Of a DNA stretch of 64,000 bases, positions 46,740 to 58,028 are shown in pieces. The stretch comes from Ailurus styani (taxonomy: Eukaryota; Chordata; Mammalia; Carnivora; Ailuridae). How positions within the stretch are numbered: the first letter of the stretch is position 1; every line of letters begins with the position of its first letter. Location: positions 3,119 through 67,118 of the forward strand of contig LNAC01001241.1 of assembly GCA_002007465.1 (NCBI GenBank), read 5' to 3'. The position numbers were made by a program, and so were the translations under genes. The notes below the pieces were generated by a model, which saw only the letters and a program-made list of their open reading frames with translations, was not told where the DNA came from and searched no databases.

Positions 46740-48499
46740 CAGGTATAATTCTTGTTTTCCACCAGTCTTTCTCATTTTTCCCAACTGGAAATAACATCTG
46801 CTTATAAAATTCCATAGCACTTTGTGTTAAACATCTCAAATTGGTTAGATGTTATAAGCTCTCAGAGCAAGACAACAGCTTGAAAGGCAAACGTGTATCA
46901 CCTTGTATTCTTTCTCCACATCTATCAAAGACCTCCGCTTCCCACAGGATAATCTAGGTTCTCTGAGCATCATAAAGGATCTATGATCTGACTCCAAGAT
47001 GCCTTTCAAGTGCTATTCTTTTTTTGCAAGTCCTATCATTTATTCTTCGCTCAAAATTTACATTCTTTCAATGATGAATTTCTTGAAGCACCCTGTACCA
47101 TTTGGAGTCATTTTCACTTTAAGCCATAATTAGTTTTAGAGACATAAGCCTGATCCTTAAACTTGTGGGTGAAAACAGACTTGTAAGTCAAGACAGGGTT
47201 ACAACAAAATCTTCACTTTCCCTATGTGTATGTGAGATTTGTGGCAACTCATTTATTAAACAAAATTGTATTTTCCATAATTTGCCAAAGACTAAAGTTA
47301 GACACTGAATTCCATCAGCGACTTATTTTCCAATGCCAGCAACAAACTGTGAAATGAGGTGTAAAATTGGATAAATTTTAATGTCCCTTGTACCTCTCAA
47401 CATCCTAGGTTCTTAGCTATTTTCCACATTGTTATGAGGACAAGAACCTTCTGAGAATAGGTGTCTGAAGAGAGGAGATTGGAGTGAAGAGAAAAGAACT
47501 ATGTGACATTTAGAACACTGTAATTGCTAATGTCACCTATTTTAAATATGATTATGCATAGGTATTCACTTTGTACATCCAGTGCGCCAGAAAGTAATAG
47601 ACAGTAAAGTAGAGGTGATTTCTACGTGGTGGTTCTTTGGTCTATTTGGGGAACATCAGGCTTCTCTTCAGCCTGTCAGGATGCAGGATTTCTGGGTACT
47701 AATGGGCTTGTGAAACACAGCATATGCTCACAGTTCCAACGGCTGAGCAACTGCCACCACATTAAGTTCTGTAAGAGAAAAATGAAAATTTCAAATTAAA
47801 AATATCTTCATGTCCTCAATTGACCGCAGACAAATAAGAAAGGAAAGAAAGCTTAAGTAGGAATCCAGTGTGCTGATGAAGTAAAAGGAAGGAGTAGTGG
47901 TTTAAGTCCAAAAGCTGTCAGGATTCCTTCTTGCTCAGGGGAGGTCAGTCTTTGGGCTAGACATTACTTCAACTGATTGGATGAGGCCCACCCACAATAC
48001 AGAGGATAACCTGCTTTATGCCATGTTCACTGATTTAAATGTTCATCCCATCCAACAAAACAAAACGACAAAAACAACAACAACGACAAACCAAAAACAC
48101 CCTTTTAAAAACATCAAAAATAATGTTTGACCAAATATCTGAGTTCCAAAACCCAGCCAAGCTGACACATAAAATTAAGTCTCATACACAGTTACCTAGA
48201 CATCAGATCATAGGACTTCTTCTTTATTGATGCTGACTCTAAGGAAAAGAGCCAAAAATGTTATTTCATGGTATTTGCATTATCTTTCACGTGAAATTAT
48301 GATTGTAACACATGAAAAGACAATGTGTCAAAACTTTGCCATGTGCATACGTGAGGTTATATGAAATGTTTCATGTTTGCTTGGCAATAAGACCTAACTG
48401 TATATATGGTGTGGAAGCTCTCAGACTCAGCCTGAGGTTTACTTTTATTTCGCCCTGATAGTACGACTGTCGGTATTAGATAACCCTAATCTACCATGA
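46740..48499. other. Unclassified DNA
   Basis: No repeat or gene recognised. A CAA/ACAAA-rich patch lies at about 48055-48105. Confidence 0.4.
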
Positions 48500-48662
48500 T
48501 TTGGCAGTTATCATGTGCCAAGAGACCCAGATTTGTGATAGTTCAAGTTGGCTTTGAAGAGTTTAGTGGTATTTTTTATCCCCATTTTACAGAAAACGAG
48601 GCCTAAAAAGGTTAATTTAGCCAGTATCTGAAGCTAATTAATAGAAATAGCAGGATTTATAT
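48500..48662 (+). mobile_element. MIR element, sense
   Basis: Contains 'atcatgtgccaagagac', then 'ttatccccattttacagaaaacgaggcct', then 'ttaatttagccagtatctgaagc', the MIR core order. Diverged. Confidence 0.7.
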
Positions 48663-48990
48663 ATTAGATGTAAATTCCAACATCTGCAATTTCAATCATG
48701 AGGTTATACTTTGTGGACACTATGACTACATTTCATAACAATATTTACTAAGGTAAAATACACTAGATTTTTAAATGAAGATAACAAGTCACAGAGTTTT
48801 ATGATGTTAATACACAGAAATATTGAGAGGCATTATCTGTGTTTAAAGGATGAAGAGTATTTACTTTTTCCCTTCCTCCTATATTCTAAATTTATTGTAA
48901 CAGACATGTATTTCCTTTCATGTTAGTATATTAAATAAAAATTATTTCAAACACAGGGGACGGTTTTATCTCAAATTAAAACACATAAGT

Positions 48991-49189
48991 CGGGGAGCCT
49001 GGGTGGCTCAGTGGGTTAAAGCCTCTGCCTTCGGCTCAGGTCATGATCTCAGGGTCCTGGGTTCGAGGCCCGCATCTGGCTCTCTGCTCAGCAGGGAGCC
49101 TGCTTCCTCCTCTCTCTGTCTGCCTCTCTGCCTACTTGTAATCTCTTTTTGTCAAATAAAAAAATAAAATCTTTTAAAAAAAATAAAAA
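48991..49189 (+). mobile_element. Can-SINE, first of a tandem pair
   Basis: Young-form head CGGGGAGCCTGGGTGGCTCAGTGGGTTAAAG with full body and a poly(A)-rich tail. It lies between copies 1 and 2 of the shared 14-bp target site. Confidence 0.96.
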
Positions 49190-49203
49190 TAAAACACATA
49201 AGT

Positions 49204-49430
49204 GGGGCGCCTGGGTGGCTCAGTGGGTTAAAGCCTCTGCCTTCGGCTCAGGTCAAGCCTCTGCCTTTGGCTCAGGTCATGATCTCAGGGTCCTGGGATC
49301 AAGCCTCGCATTGGACTCTCTGCTCAGCAGGGTGCCTGCTTCCTCCTCTCTCTCTGCCTGCTTCTCTGCCTACTTGTGATCTCTCTCTGTCAAATAAATA
49401 AATAAAATCTTTAAATAAAATAAAATAAAA
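49204..49430 (+). mobile_element. Can-SINE, second of pair, internal duplication
   Basis: Young SINE between copies 2 and 3 of the shared target site. The 24-bp block 49231-49254 is repeated at 49255-49278 with one difference. That block lies between the A-box (about 49217-49228) and the B-box region (about 49300), lengthening their spacing. The tail is an (AAAAT)n run at 49411-49432. Confidence 0.96.
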
Positions 49431-49444
49431 TAAAACACATAAGT

Positions 49445-50764
49445 GTTCATGCCATAAAAACCTACTTTTTGTTTTAGAAAGAAATTCCCAAAATGTATGA
49501 GATGATGAATCACGTGGCTTTTTTCTTGAGCAAAGTTTTGATTAATTACTGCAGATGTTCAATCTGAGTATTTCTGCTCTAAGGAGAGCTACAATTTTTT
49601 AAGAGAAATGTTTAAGTACTTTCTGCTGGAGAAGCCAAGCAGATGCCTACCTGTCAGGTCAGCATCCCTTTGCCCACGTGAAGATTCTATCACTCCTGTC
49701 TGGGAAAACACATGGGAAAGATGACCCATAGTCCCTCTCATATTAGCTTCAGGGGAGACTGCAGTGATGGAAGAATATCTTTGCTACATGATTTGTAGTC
49801 ATTCAGCTTAATTTCAAGGGCATAAAATTTATTTCCTCAAAGTTTTAATTTAATTTAACAGAATAATATTTATGGTAGTCATAGAAGGGAATTGTTATTC
49901 CAGAACATGTGATTTGTCATTTATATTCTCCAATCCTTTGTTGATATGTAAAAAATATTTCTCGTGTACCCGTAATTGCATGACCTTAGATATGCTTCAC
50001 ATAATTATATTCTAAGCAATTTAATTAGAATACTTGATAAATTATGGTATGGAAAAGTTAGAAAACTTTCCATGATAAATGACAACATAGTTGACCTTTA
50101 CTTCTACCATGGAGTTCTAAAATATAAAATAACACTTCTTTGATGCCAGTGTGTATACCCCATACACAATCCCTACTACAGAACTTAAAGTAATTATTCT
50201 AGATTTATGATGTGCTTATCTCTTTGGGCCTTCTTCTCCAGCTTTTGTTTGCATTATATCTTTTTTTTTCAATATTACTAAAGACGGTTGTCCTTTGCAT
50301 TTAGAGAAATTCCCACCAGTTCTATGAGGTGTTGCAAATGCAAAGGATGAGTGTAATCAACACGCAGACAGAATGAAGAACACCTGGAACACCCCAAAGA
50401 CATCCTCATGCAGCCACTTTGCATTCAGAACCCCCATCCCCAACCCCCGCCGGCCACGACTCTGTTGCTTCCATTTGTTGGCTTGTTTTCCTCATTTAAT
50501 TGCCTTTTTTTTTGTGCTACTTAAAATTCTTCTTACTATAACTAGAGTAAAAATACCAAATGGATGGAAATAGACTCAGGAGAGCTTTGTACATAACCTT
50601 GATACAAAAATACTATGTTACCTTCCTTAGAGAAACAATATAAAATTAATGCAATGTCCGGACTCCATACAGATTCCAAGGTTTGATTAAAATCATTGTT
50701 GTCATTATGGCATCATAATCCTGCAAACACATTTAATCACCTTCGATGTACTATGTACAGTGTG
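49445..50764. other. Unclassified DNA
   Basis: AT-rich, with nothing recognised. The 66-codon ORF at 50373-50573 has no domain. Confidence 0.4.
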
Positions 50765-50769
50765 CTGTT

Positions 50770-50875
50770 GTGGTGGTTAAAACTTTTATATTGAGATAAT
50801 TGTAGATTCACATCTAGTTGTAAGAAATAATACAGAGAAATCCGCAGTATACTCAATATAAAAAATACAACCAAA
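50770..50875 (-). mobile_element. L1M 3' UTR scrap, antisense
   Basis: Reads 'tttatattgagataattgtagattcacat' and 'gttgtaagaaataatacagag', a familiar antisense L1M 3' UTR block. Confidence 0.7.
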
Positions 50876-51180
50876 TCTGGAATAACTCTCAAAGGCCAAG
50901 TTTATGCATGCAAAATGGAATAAAAATTGAGAAACTCCCCAGCTATAACAGGAAAGAGAGGTTTTACAAATTTATCTCAGTGAATTCATCATGAACGGAT
51001 AAAACTTTTTACCTTGTGCTCTCACAACAGTACAAAGCAAAAATAGAATATGGTGTATCACTTCAATCAGAATTAAAAAATAAAATGCTTTGCAGCCTAA
51101 TGCAGTCTACTTACTTTAGTCATACTACTGTTGGAGTGCCTGAAAAACTGGACTAATTTTAAATTTTAGTAATTGTATAT
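50876..51180. other. Unclassified DNA
   Basis: Nothing recognised in this 300-bp interval before the tail-less SINE. Confidence 0.4.
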
Positions 51181-51275
51181 GGGCGCCTGGGTGGCTCAGT
51201 GGGTTAAAGCCTCTGCTTTCGGCTCAGGTCATGATCTCAGGGTCCTGGGATCGAGGCCCGCATCAGGCTCCCTGC
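51181..51275 (+). mobile_element. Can-SINE head without tail
   Basis: The young-form head runs intact through A-box, B-box region and 'catcaggctccctgc', then stops abruptly at an L1-derived sequence. The CT-rich middle and poly(A) tail are missing and no target duplication is seen. Normal retrotransposition truncates 5' ends, so a later deletion most likely removed the 3' part. Confidence 0.92.
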
Positions 51276-51888
51276 AGAATGCTAGAACATATCAGTTTTT
51301 GTAAGTGACTTATTTCACCTAGCTAATGTTTCCAAATCCATTCATGATGTAGTTTGTATCAGTACTTTATTCATTTTTATGACCGAAAAAAAATATTCTA
51401 GTTATGGGCACATTGTATTTTGTTTATTGATTCATCAGTTGATGGGCATTTGAGTTGTTTCTATATTTTGGTTATTATGACTAATTCTGCTCTAAACGTT
51501 CATTTTTGTGTCAACATATGTCTTCTTTTCTCTTGGGTATGTACCTGGGAATGTAAATCTGGGTCAGTTGGTAAGCCTATGGCTAATTTTTTTTTTGTGG
51601 TATATTAACGGAACTCAGGCTGTTTCCAAAGCAACTGTACCATTTTACATTTTCATCAACTCTGTCGAGGGTTCAAACTGATCCAGATCCTTGCCAGTTT
51701 TTAGTATCATTCAACTTTTTGCTGAAGTCAAACTTGTAGGTGTGAGAGGGTACTTCAATGTGTTTTGATTTGCATTTCCTTCCTGGCTAAGGATGTTAAA
51801 TATAATTTCATGCTTATTGGTCATTTGCATATCTTCTTTGCAGAAATGTATCTTCAAATTATTTTTCCATTTTTAAAATGAGATTATC

Positions 51889-52083
51889 GGGGCGCCTGAG
51901 TGGCTTAGTCGTTAAGAGTCTGCCTTTGGCTCAGGTCATGATCCCAGGGTCCGGAGATGGGGCCCCGCACGGGGCTCCCTGCTCTGCGGGAAAGCCTGCT
52001 TCTCCCTCTCCCACTCCACGTACTGGTGTTCCCTCTCTCGCTGTGTCTCTCTCTGTCAAATTAATAAATAAAATCTTCTTTAA
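51889..52083 (+). mobile_element. Can-SINE inside L1M
   Basis: Head GGGGCGCCTGAGTGGCTTAGTCGTTAAGAG, complete body and tail. Perfect 14-bp duplication AAAATGAGATTATC at 51875-51888 and 52084-52097, of L1 sequence. Confidence 0.97.
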
Positions 52084-52242
52084 AAAATGAGATTATCTGT
52101 CAATTCATGTGTGTCGTAATACTTTTGTACATAGTCTGGATACTAGACTCTTATCAGGTCTGTGATTTACAAATATTTCTCCCATCTGTGGGCTGTCTTT
52201 TTTACTTTGTTGGTAGTATAAACATTTTTAAATTTGAGGAAG

Positions 52243-52272
52243 CCCTTGAGTGACTCGTTCAGTTGAACATTC
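52243..52272 (+). mobile_element. 30-bp SINE-head fragment between direct repeats
   Basis: The 30 bp CCCTTGAGTGACTCGTTCAG... resemble the first 30 bases of a Can-SINE head. A 28-bp L1 segment is present on both sides (52215-52242 and 52273-52300, one mismatch). There is no body or tail. The resemblance is short, so an unrelated filler is possible. Confidence 0.65.
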
Positions 52273-52375
52273 AGTATAAACATTTTTAATTTTGAGGAAG
52301 TCCAATTTATTTATTTTTTATTTTTATTTACTTTGTTGCTGTGTTTCTGGCTTCATATGTAAGAAACCACTGCCG

Positions 52376-52537
52376 AGGGACACCTGAGTGGCTCATTCAG
52401 TTAAGCATTTTCCTGTAAATCTCAGCTCGGATCTTGATCTCAGGGTTGTGAGTTCAAGCCCTGTGTTGGGCTCCGTAGGCTTGAAGCCAACTAAGAAAAT
52501 ATAATGAATAAATAAATAAATAAAAATTAAAAAAAAT
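52376..52537 (+). mobile_element. Older short Can-SINE inside L1M
   Basis: Head GAGGGACACCTGAGTGGCTCATTCAGTTAAG, B-box-like 'gttgtgagttcaagccc', no CT-rich middle, and an AATAAATAAATAAATAAAAA tail. Older form. Duplication not resolved. Confidence 0.88.
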
Positions 52538-53207
52538 AGCAACAACACCAAAAGCCCCCAAAACACGGCCTAATCTAAGACCATGAAGATTTATGCCAAG
52601 TTTTCGTCTTAAGAGTTTTATATTTTTAACTCTTACACATAGGGCTTTTACATATTCTGGGTTAATCTTTGCATATGATGCAAGATGAGTTCTCATTCTG
52701 TTGCATGTGGCATCCAGTTGCCCAACAACCAATTGTCAAAAAGACCATGGAATTGTCTTGGCATGCTTGTTGAAAATCGGTTGTTTATACATTCAAGGTT
52801 TTTTTCTTTGAGCTACCAGCTGTATTCTGCTGATCTAAATGTCAACATTTAAACCAATGTCACATCTTAATTATGTATCTTTGGAGCAAGTTTTGGAGTC
52901 AGGAAGAATGTGTTCTGCAACTTTTTGTTTGGTTCAAAACTGTTATGATTATTCCGGGTCCCTGGCATTTCCGTGTGAATTTTAGGAACAGCGATTATTT
53001 TCTTAAAAAAAAAAAAAAAGCAGCTGGAAAATTTACAGATGTTATATTGAATCTTTAGATCCTTTGGATGAGTATTTCCATCTTAAATTACATCTGAAGT
53101 TAATATCTTTCCATTTACCTATCTCTTCTTTGCCTTATAAAAGAATAAAAGTACAAGTGATTTTTTTTTATATGGATTTTGTATGTGCTGCCTTTCTAAA
53201 TGCTTTG

Positions 53208-53208
<1 letters not shown>

Positions 53209-53243
<35 letters not shown>
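53209..53243. repeat. (TG)17 microsatellite inside L1M
   Basis: Pure TG run next to the RT motif region of the antisense L1M. It gives the His-Thr run of the minus-strand ORF. Confidence 0.97.
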
Positions 53244-53244
<1 letters not shown>

Positions 53245-53915
53245 TAGGTTTAGTTTTAACAGATTTTTTAGCAGATCTGTTAGTTTCTTCTTCATATAAG
53301 ATCATGTCATCTGTGAATACAAGTAGTTTTACTTCTTTCTTTCTCATGTGGCTGTCTTTTATTTCATTGTCTTGTCCACTTGCCCTGATTGGGACCTCCA
53401 TTACAATATTAAAATGAATTGATAAGAATGAACATCTTTGTATTTTTCTAGACATTAGGGTGGAATAATTTAGTTTTTCATTATTTAGTATGATGACAAT
53501 TTCGGGCATTTTGTAGATTCCCTTTATCCCATTGTTGAGTGTTTTTATCATGAAGATATATTGGATTTGGTCAAATGTTTTTCCCCTATTGAGATGATCA
53601 TTTATTTTTTATCTTTGATTTCATCCTATTGATGTGATGTATTAATGGCTTTTTGAACTTTAAATCACATTTATCCTGGGATAAATTCTACTTAGCCATG
53701 GTGTATAATCTTTTTTGTATGTTGTTGACTTAGTTTGCAAATATTGCATTGAAAATATGTACACCTATATATAGAAGAGACGTTTATCTGTCGTTTTCAT
53801 GGCATACCTTTCTCTGTTTTGGGACAGTTTTAAAGTTTTGGTGTGTTAATTCTTTAACTATTTGGTAAAATTTATTTGTGAAATCATAATGGTCTGCACT
53901 GTTTTTGCGTGAAGA

Positions 53916-54106
53916 TTTTTTTTAAAGATTCATTTATTTATTAGAGAGAGAGAGAGAGAATGCAGCCGGGGAGGGGGGAACAGTGAAATCCCAAGCAGAC
54001 TCCATGCTGAGCCCAGAGCCTGACTTGGGACTCTCATGACCCCGAGATCACGACCTGAGCTGAAACCAAGAGTTGGATGCCCAATGAACCACACCACCCA
54101 GGTACC
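53916..54106 (-). mobile_element. Older Can-SINE inside L1M
   Basis: Minus-strand SINE: poly(T), (GA)n at about 53943-53960, 'gactccatgctgagcccagagcc', and head end 'caccacccaggtacc'. Flanks share CGTG-GA-TTTTT-like sequence, an eroded duplication. Confidence 0.9.
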
Positions 54107-55260
54107 TCTCGTGTGACTATTTTTAATTATTAATTTAATATGTTCCTACAGACCTATTTAGATTTTCCATATTTTCATGAGTCAGTTTCATTGGTTTGTG
54201 CCATTGTTGGAATTTGCCTATTTTTTATAGGTTATTCATATTGTTGGCATACATTTTCTTATACCATGTTTTTATAACCTTTTTTGCATTGTATAATTGG
54301 TATAAAAAACTGTCTTTCATTTATGATTTTAATAAATTGAGTTTTCTCATTTTTTTTTCTTGGTCTATTTTAGCTAAAGTCCTGTTGATTTTGTGGATCT
54401 TTTCAGAGACCCAATTTTTAATTTTGTTGATTTCTTCTACTTTTTTTTACTGTTTTCTTTACATAAGTTTCCACTCTGATCTAATCTTCATTATTTCCTT
54501 CTTTTTCATGTTTTGTGTTTATTTTGATCTTACTTTTCCAGTGTCTCAGGTTAAGTGATTTATCAGAGATCTTCCTTCTTTCTTAATATTGGTATTACAG
54601 CCCCAAACTTTCCTTTAAGCCTTGCTTTCTTTGCATCCCATAAATTTTGGTATGTTGTAGTTTTATGTTTATTTACCTCAATGTGTTTTGTAATTTCTGT
54701 TGTGACTTCTCTGACCCATTTGATTTTTGAGTAGTGTCATTTAATCTATATATTCATGAATTCCCCTTGCTATTTATTTGTAATTGCATTCAATAATGGT
54801 CAGCAAATATATTTTTTATGCTATAAATCCTATTAAATCCATTTAGACGTGCTCTGTGTCCTGGTACAGTCTTATCTAGGAGGACATTTAATGTGCATGT
54901 GAAAAGAATACATATTCTGTTGTTGGATCGAGTGTTCCATACATAGTCATACAGTCTGTTAGTGTATAATGTGATTCAAGTCTTCTGCTTCCTCATCAGT
55001 ATTCTGTCTCCATGTCTGTCCATTATGAAAGTGGGCTTTGAAGTCTCCAAATATGTATATATTTAATTATCTACTTCTCCCTTTAATCTGTGTGTACTTT
55101 GGAGACCTGTTGTTAGGTGGATGTATTTATAGTATTTTTTTATGGATCGACACTTCTGGCATTATGAAATGTTCCTCTTTATATTAATAAAATTTTTGTT
55201 TTACAATCCATTTTGTGTAATCTCACTATAGCCACTCCATTTCTTTTGCAAAATGTTGTG

Positions 55261-55930
55261 AGATTTCCCTCTGCTGCCCACATTGTTTCAGATACAAAAT
55301 CTGCCATTCTTTTAATTGCTGTTTTCTGCTGGCTATTTTCAAGACCTTTTTTGGGGGAGGGTACTATTTCTTCAGAAGTTCAAATATGATGTATCTTGGT
55401 GTGAATTATTTGAATTTATTCACCCCGTAGAACCTATACGCTCATGCATTTTTCCTACTTTGAGGAGTTTCCAAACATAATTTCTAAGAACCCCCTTTTG
55501 AATCCTCCTCTCTCTTTCCTCATGTCCTTGCACTTCCATAATACAAATGTTAATTCTTTGGTTAATTCTTCCAAAGTCTCTGAAATTCTGTTCACGTTTT
55601 AAGTCTACTTTATGTCCTGTTTATGTTGGGTAAATTCTCTTGCCAACCTTCAAGTTTCCCAGTTCTGTGCTCTACTTTTCCCACTGTACCATGGTAACTA
55701 TCCAGGCAGTTTTCTGTTGCAGTGATTTTATTTTTCAGTTTTAAGTTTCCGATTGGTTCTTTGGTTTAATTTCAAATTTGTTGGAGTTTACTTTTTTTTT
55801 TATTATTTCAAGAGAACATGTCATTTCTTACTGAAGCATTTTTGTGTTTTAAAATCCTTGTCCAATGATTCCAACATCCGATTCATCTTGTTGTCTCGCC
55901 AGTTTTTGGCTACAACACGAGTTAAAGTGG
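55261..55930 (-). mobile_element. L1M 5' part, antisense
   Basis: The plus strand reads blocks I associate with the 5' side of old L1M in antisense: 'tgatgtatcttggtgtgaat', 'tcttccaaagtctctgaaatt' and 'gtccaatgattccaacatcc'. It continues the element at 51280-55260 in the right orientation. Assignment is from memory of block order. Confidence 0.5.
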
Positions 55931-56870
55931 AAAGCTAACTCACCCTGCTTCATTGCCAGGAGGTGGAATGGAAGTTTAGCTTCTTTCTCACCCACAATAA
56001 CACTTTTAAAGTAGGTCACCTACACATACTGCCTCACTGACTTTGAATTGAGATCTCAGCTCAGCCTCCCTCCGGTCCTTGCTTACACCAAAGAAAGGCT
56101 TACTTGCACTGCTTTGTTGCTGCAGGTTGGGGGCCGAAGCTCAGCTTCCTGTGGTCCCTGAGAACAACATAGGGGAAGGAGGCAACAGAATGTCAGCTCG
56201 AGTTGCCTCCCTCAGTGATGCCGAATGGGGGTGGAGACTCAGCTTTCCCCGGGGTCTAAGCTACGTGGGAGCAGGGTGGGCAGCAGAGTGAAGACCAGCC
56301 AGTCCTCTTTGCCCCGCCATGTGTAGTCTCACTGCTGCAGGTTGGACTGGAGGGTCAGCCCCCTTCCACGCCACACTACCGCTGTGGGCGATGCCAAAGG
56401 CAAATGCTAAAAGGCCGTGTTCAGACCTGGGGATACCAGGTGGGTGTGAAAGCAGCTCGCGCTGGTCTCTGCTGACACTACCTTGACAGAATAAGTGGAG
56501 GACTGCCTGCTTTTGCTGGGCAGGTCTTCGCTCTGCCCTGTTGGCATGGCCATGGCTGGGAAATCCGAGTGCCATTGCCTGATTCTGCTACATGAAAAAA
56601 GATGGGGACCACCTTCTTACTTAGCCAATTGACGCCACTCTGCAAGGGACTTGGAGCATTGCCTCTTGCTTGTATGGAATGGGGTGGCAGGATGGAAGAT
56701 CAGCTCTGCACTCAAACTCACTGAAATCACGAAGCGTTGAGAGAATCATAAGGAACTGCCATTTTTTTCCATTGATATTTTATAAGAAGACGGAAAGTAT
56801 TTCTGGAAAGCTTTTATTCTATTCATTCTCCTTTCTCTGGTCCTATGGTTGGAGACCATAGGCTTTTCTT
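55931..56870. repeat. GC-rich degenerate tandem repeats
   Basis: Similar blocks recur at about 55947, 56034, 56105, 56213, 56328 and 56650. Each has an ACTGC...GGTTGG...AG-(C/T)TCAGC(T/C)-like core with 70-120 bp (once about 320 bp) between starts. It adjoins the 5' side of the antisense L1M, so a decayed L1M 5' UTR is the simplest reading. ORFs of 70 and 104 codons on opposite strands have no domains. Confidence 0.5.
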
Positions 56871-56876
56871 GGAGGG

Positions 56877-56903
56877 TTTTTTTTTTTTTTTTTTTTGTTT
56901 TTN
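56877..56903. repeat. Poly(T) run with an ambiguous base
   Basis: T20 at 56877-56896, G, T5, then the only N of the window at 56903. The N marks an uncertain base call beside a homopolymer. Confidence 0.95.
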
Positions 56904-56909
56904 TGGAGG

Positions 56910-58012
56910 TTCCTGGTTGAAGGCTTCTAGAGTGTCCTGTCCGGGATATAGGAGGTCATAAGAAACCCAGAAACTTCATCATGGTGTCACTGCTCATTTC
57001 CTGTCATTCCCTGGAAAGTCCTCCCTCTTCCCAATTTTCAGAGTGTTAGTGAACTTGTTTGTTGTGCTATATCCAGGCATTTTCAACTGTAATAAGGACC
57101 TGGCAGGAATGAATTTACTCTATTTTTGCTAAAACTAGAATCACCTGACATTCAGTCTGATGAGACCTGTGATTCTCCCCATTTTGTCTTTTTGCCAACT
57201 TTGACTGTGAAGTGGGAGCAGCTACAGAGAAGATGCTGGGGACAGTAGAGAGCAGAAGGCTTGGTCTCCTCCACCTGGTTTGCTGGTGAGGGTGAAACGG
57301 AATCATAAGATAAGCTTAGAGTCTTGTGAAACGCAGGACGATAGACAGCTTTGTTAACGAGGTAAAAGTGACCCACGATGTCTATTAGCAAAATTGACTA
57401 AAAATTAATGAGATCAGATAGAAAGTTTCCAGCGGCAGGGAAAGAATACCCCCACTAAATATAATTTAAGGTGACAGCGAGTGAGGGAGCAAGAAAGAGA
57501 AAGTTGCACTTTAATTAGGCAGTGAGTTAGTCGTGTCCAACATACCAGTAATAAATTGACAAAATGTCATTCAACTAAATATGAAAAGAGAACTCCCATG
57601 GCACTTTTGAGTAAAACATTTCTGTGAGAGAGAATAGAATAGATTAAGAAATTAAAGATAATCATCTCTTTAAGGATACTAAATATTCCATCAATACTTT
57701 TTAAAAATACAACAAAATAAATTGAACACATTTAAATCCTTAAGTTAAGTAAATGAAAGAAAATGAGCTCAATTTAATCAATGATTTGCCACTTTTTTCT
57801 TTCTACTGAAAATAGAATATCCAAATATTTCAAATTGAAGTTCTTAAAATATAATAGCTAGGAGGTAGCTTAGGGATTTCAGAGTATGAGTAACCAAAAC
57901 AATTATCTGAAGCCTATTTTTCCCCGAGTCTACCTTAACCTCATAGGTAAATATGTTTTAATGTGGTCTAAATAGTGACTATTCACCCAACATTTTGCTC
58001 TAAAAACATGAT
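56910..58012. other. Unclassified DNA
   Basis: No family recognised. The overlapping minus-strand ORFs at 57115-57391 (63 and 79 codons) have no domain. Confidence 0.4.
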
Positions 58013-58028
58013 ATAATATAAAATTCAG

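Larger units (their letters stand above)
48977..49444. repeat. Three copies of one SINE target site
   Basis: The 14-mer TAAAACACATAAGT occurs exactly at 48977-48990, 49190-49203 and 49431-49444. It brackets two same-strand SINEs. Confidence 0.96.
51280..55260 (-). mobile_element. Long L1M, antisense, with RT motif
   Basis: The plus strand carries antisense ORF2 from its C-terminal side (51290-52210) through the RT and endonuclease-side regions (52290-55250). A minus-strand frame at 53168-53551 contains FTDDMILYEE; its Asp-Asp pair, at 53306-53314, corresponds to the L1 RT catalytic box, with Thr in place of the usual Ala. SINEs interrupt at 51889-52083, 52376-52537 and 53916-54106, and a (TG)n at 53209. 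Many stops make it inactive. A 3' end is not seen, because a SINE head abuts it. Confidence 0.85.

Noticed and set aside
46428..46839. Pro/Ser/Phe/Leu-rich ORFs of 98-130 codons and a Lys/Glu/Gly-rich ORF opposite
   Set aside because: They are low-complexity translations of the GGAA microsatellite and the adjacent SINE.
48977..49444. CRISPR-like array (three identical short repeats with spacers of similar size)
   Set aside because: The spacers are two SINEs and the repeats are a target-site duplication. The genome is mammalian.
53168..53551. 127-codon ORF with an RT-like motif as a possible gene
   Set aside because: It is a stretch of a dead antisense L1M. It ends in a CA-repeat translation and lacks the rest of the reverse transcriptase.
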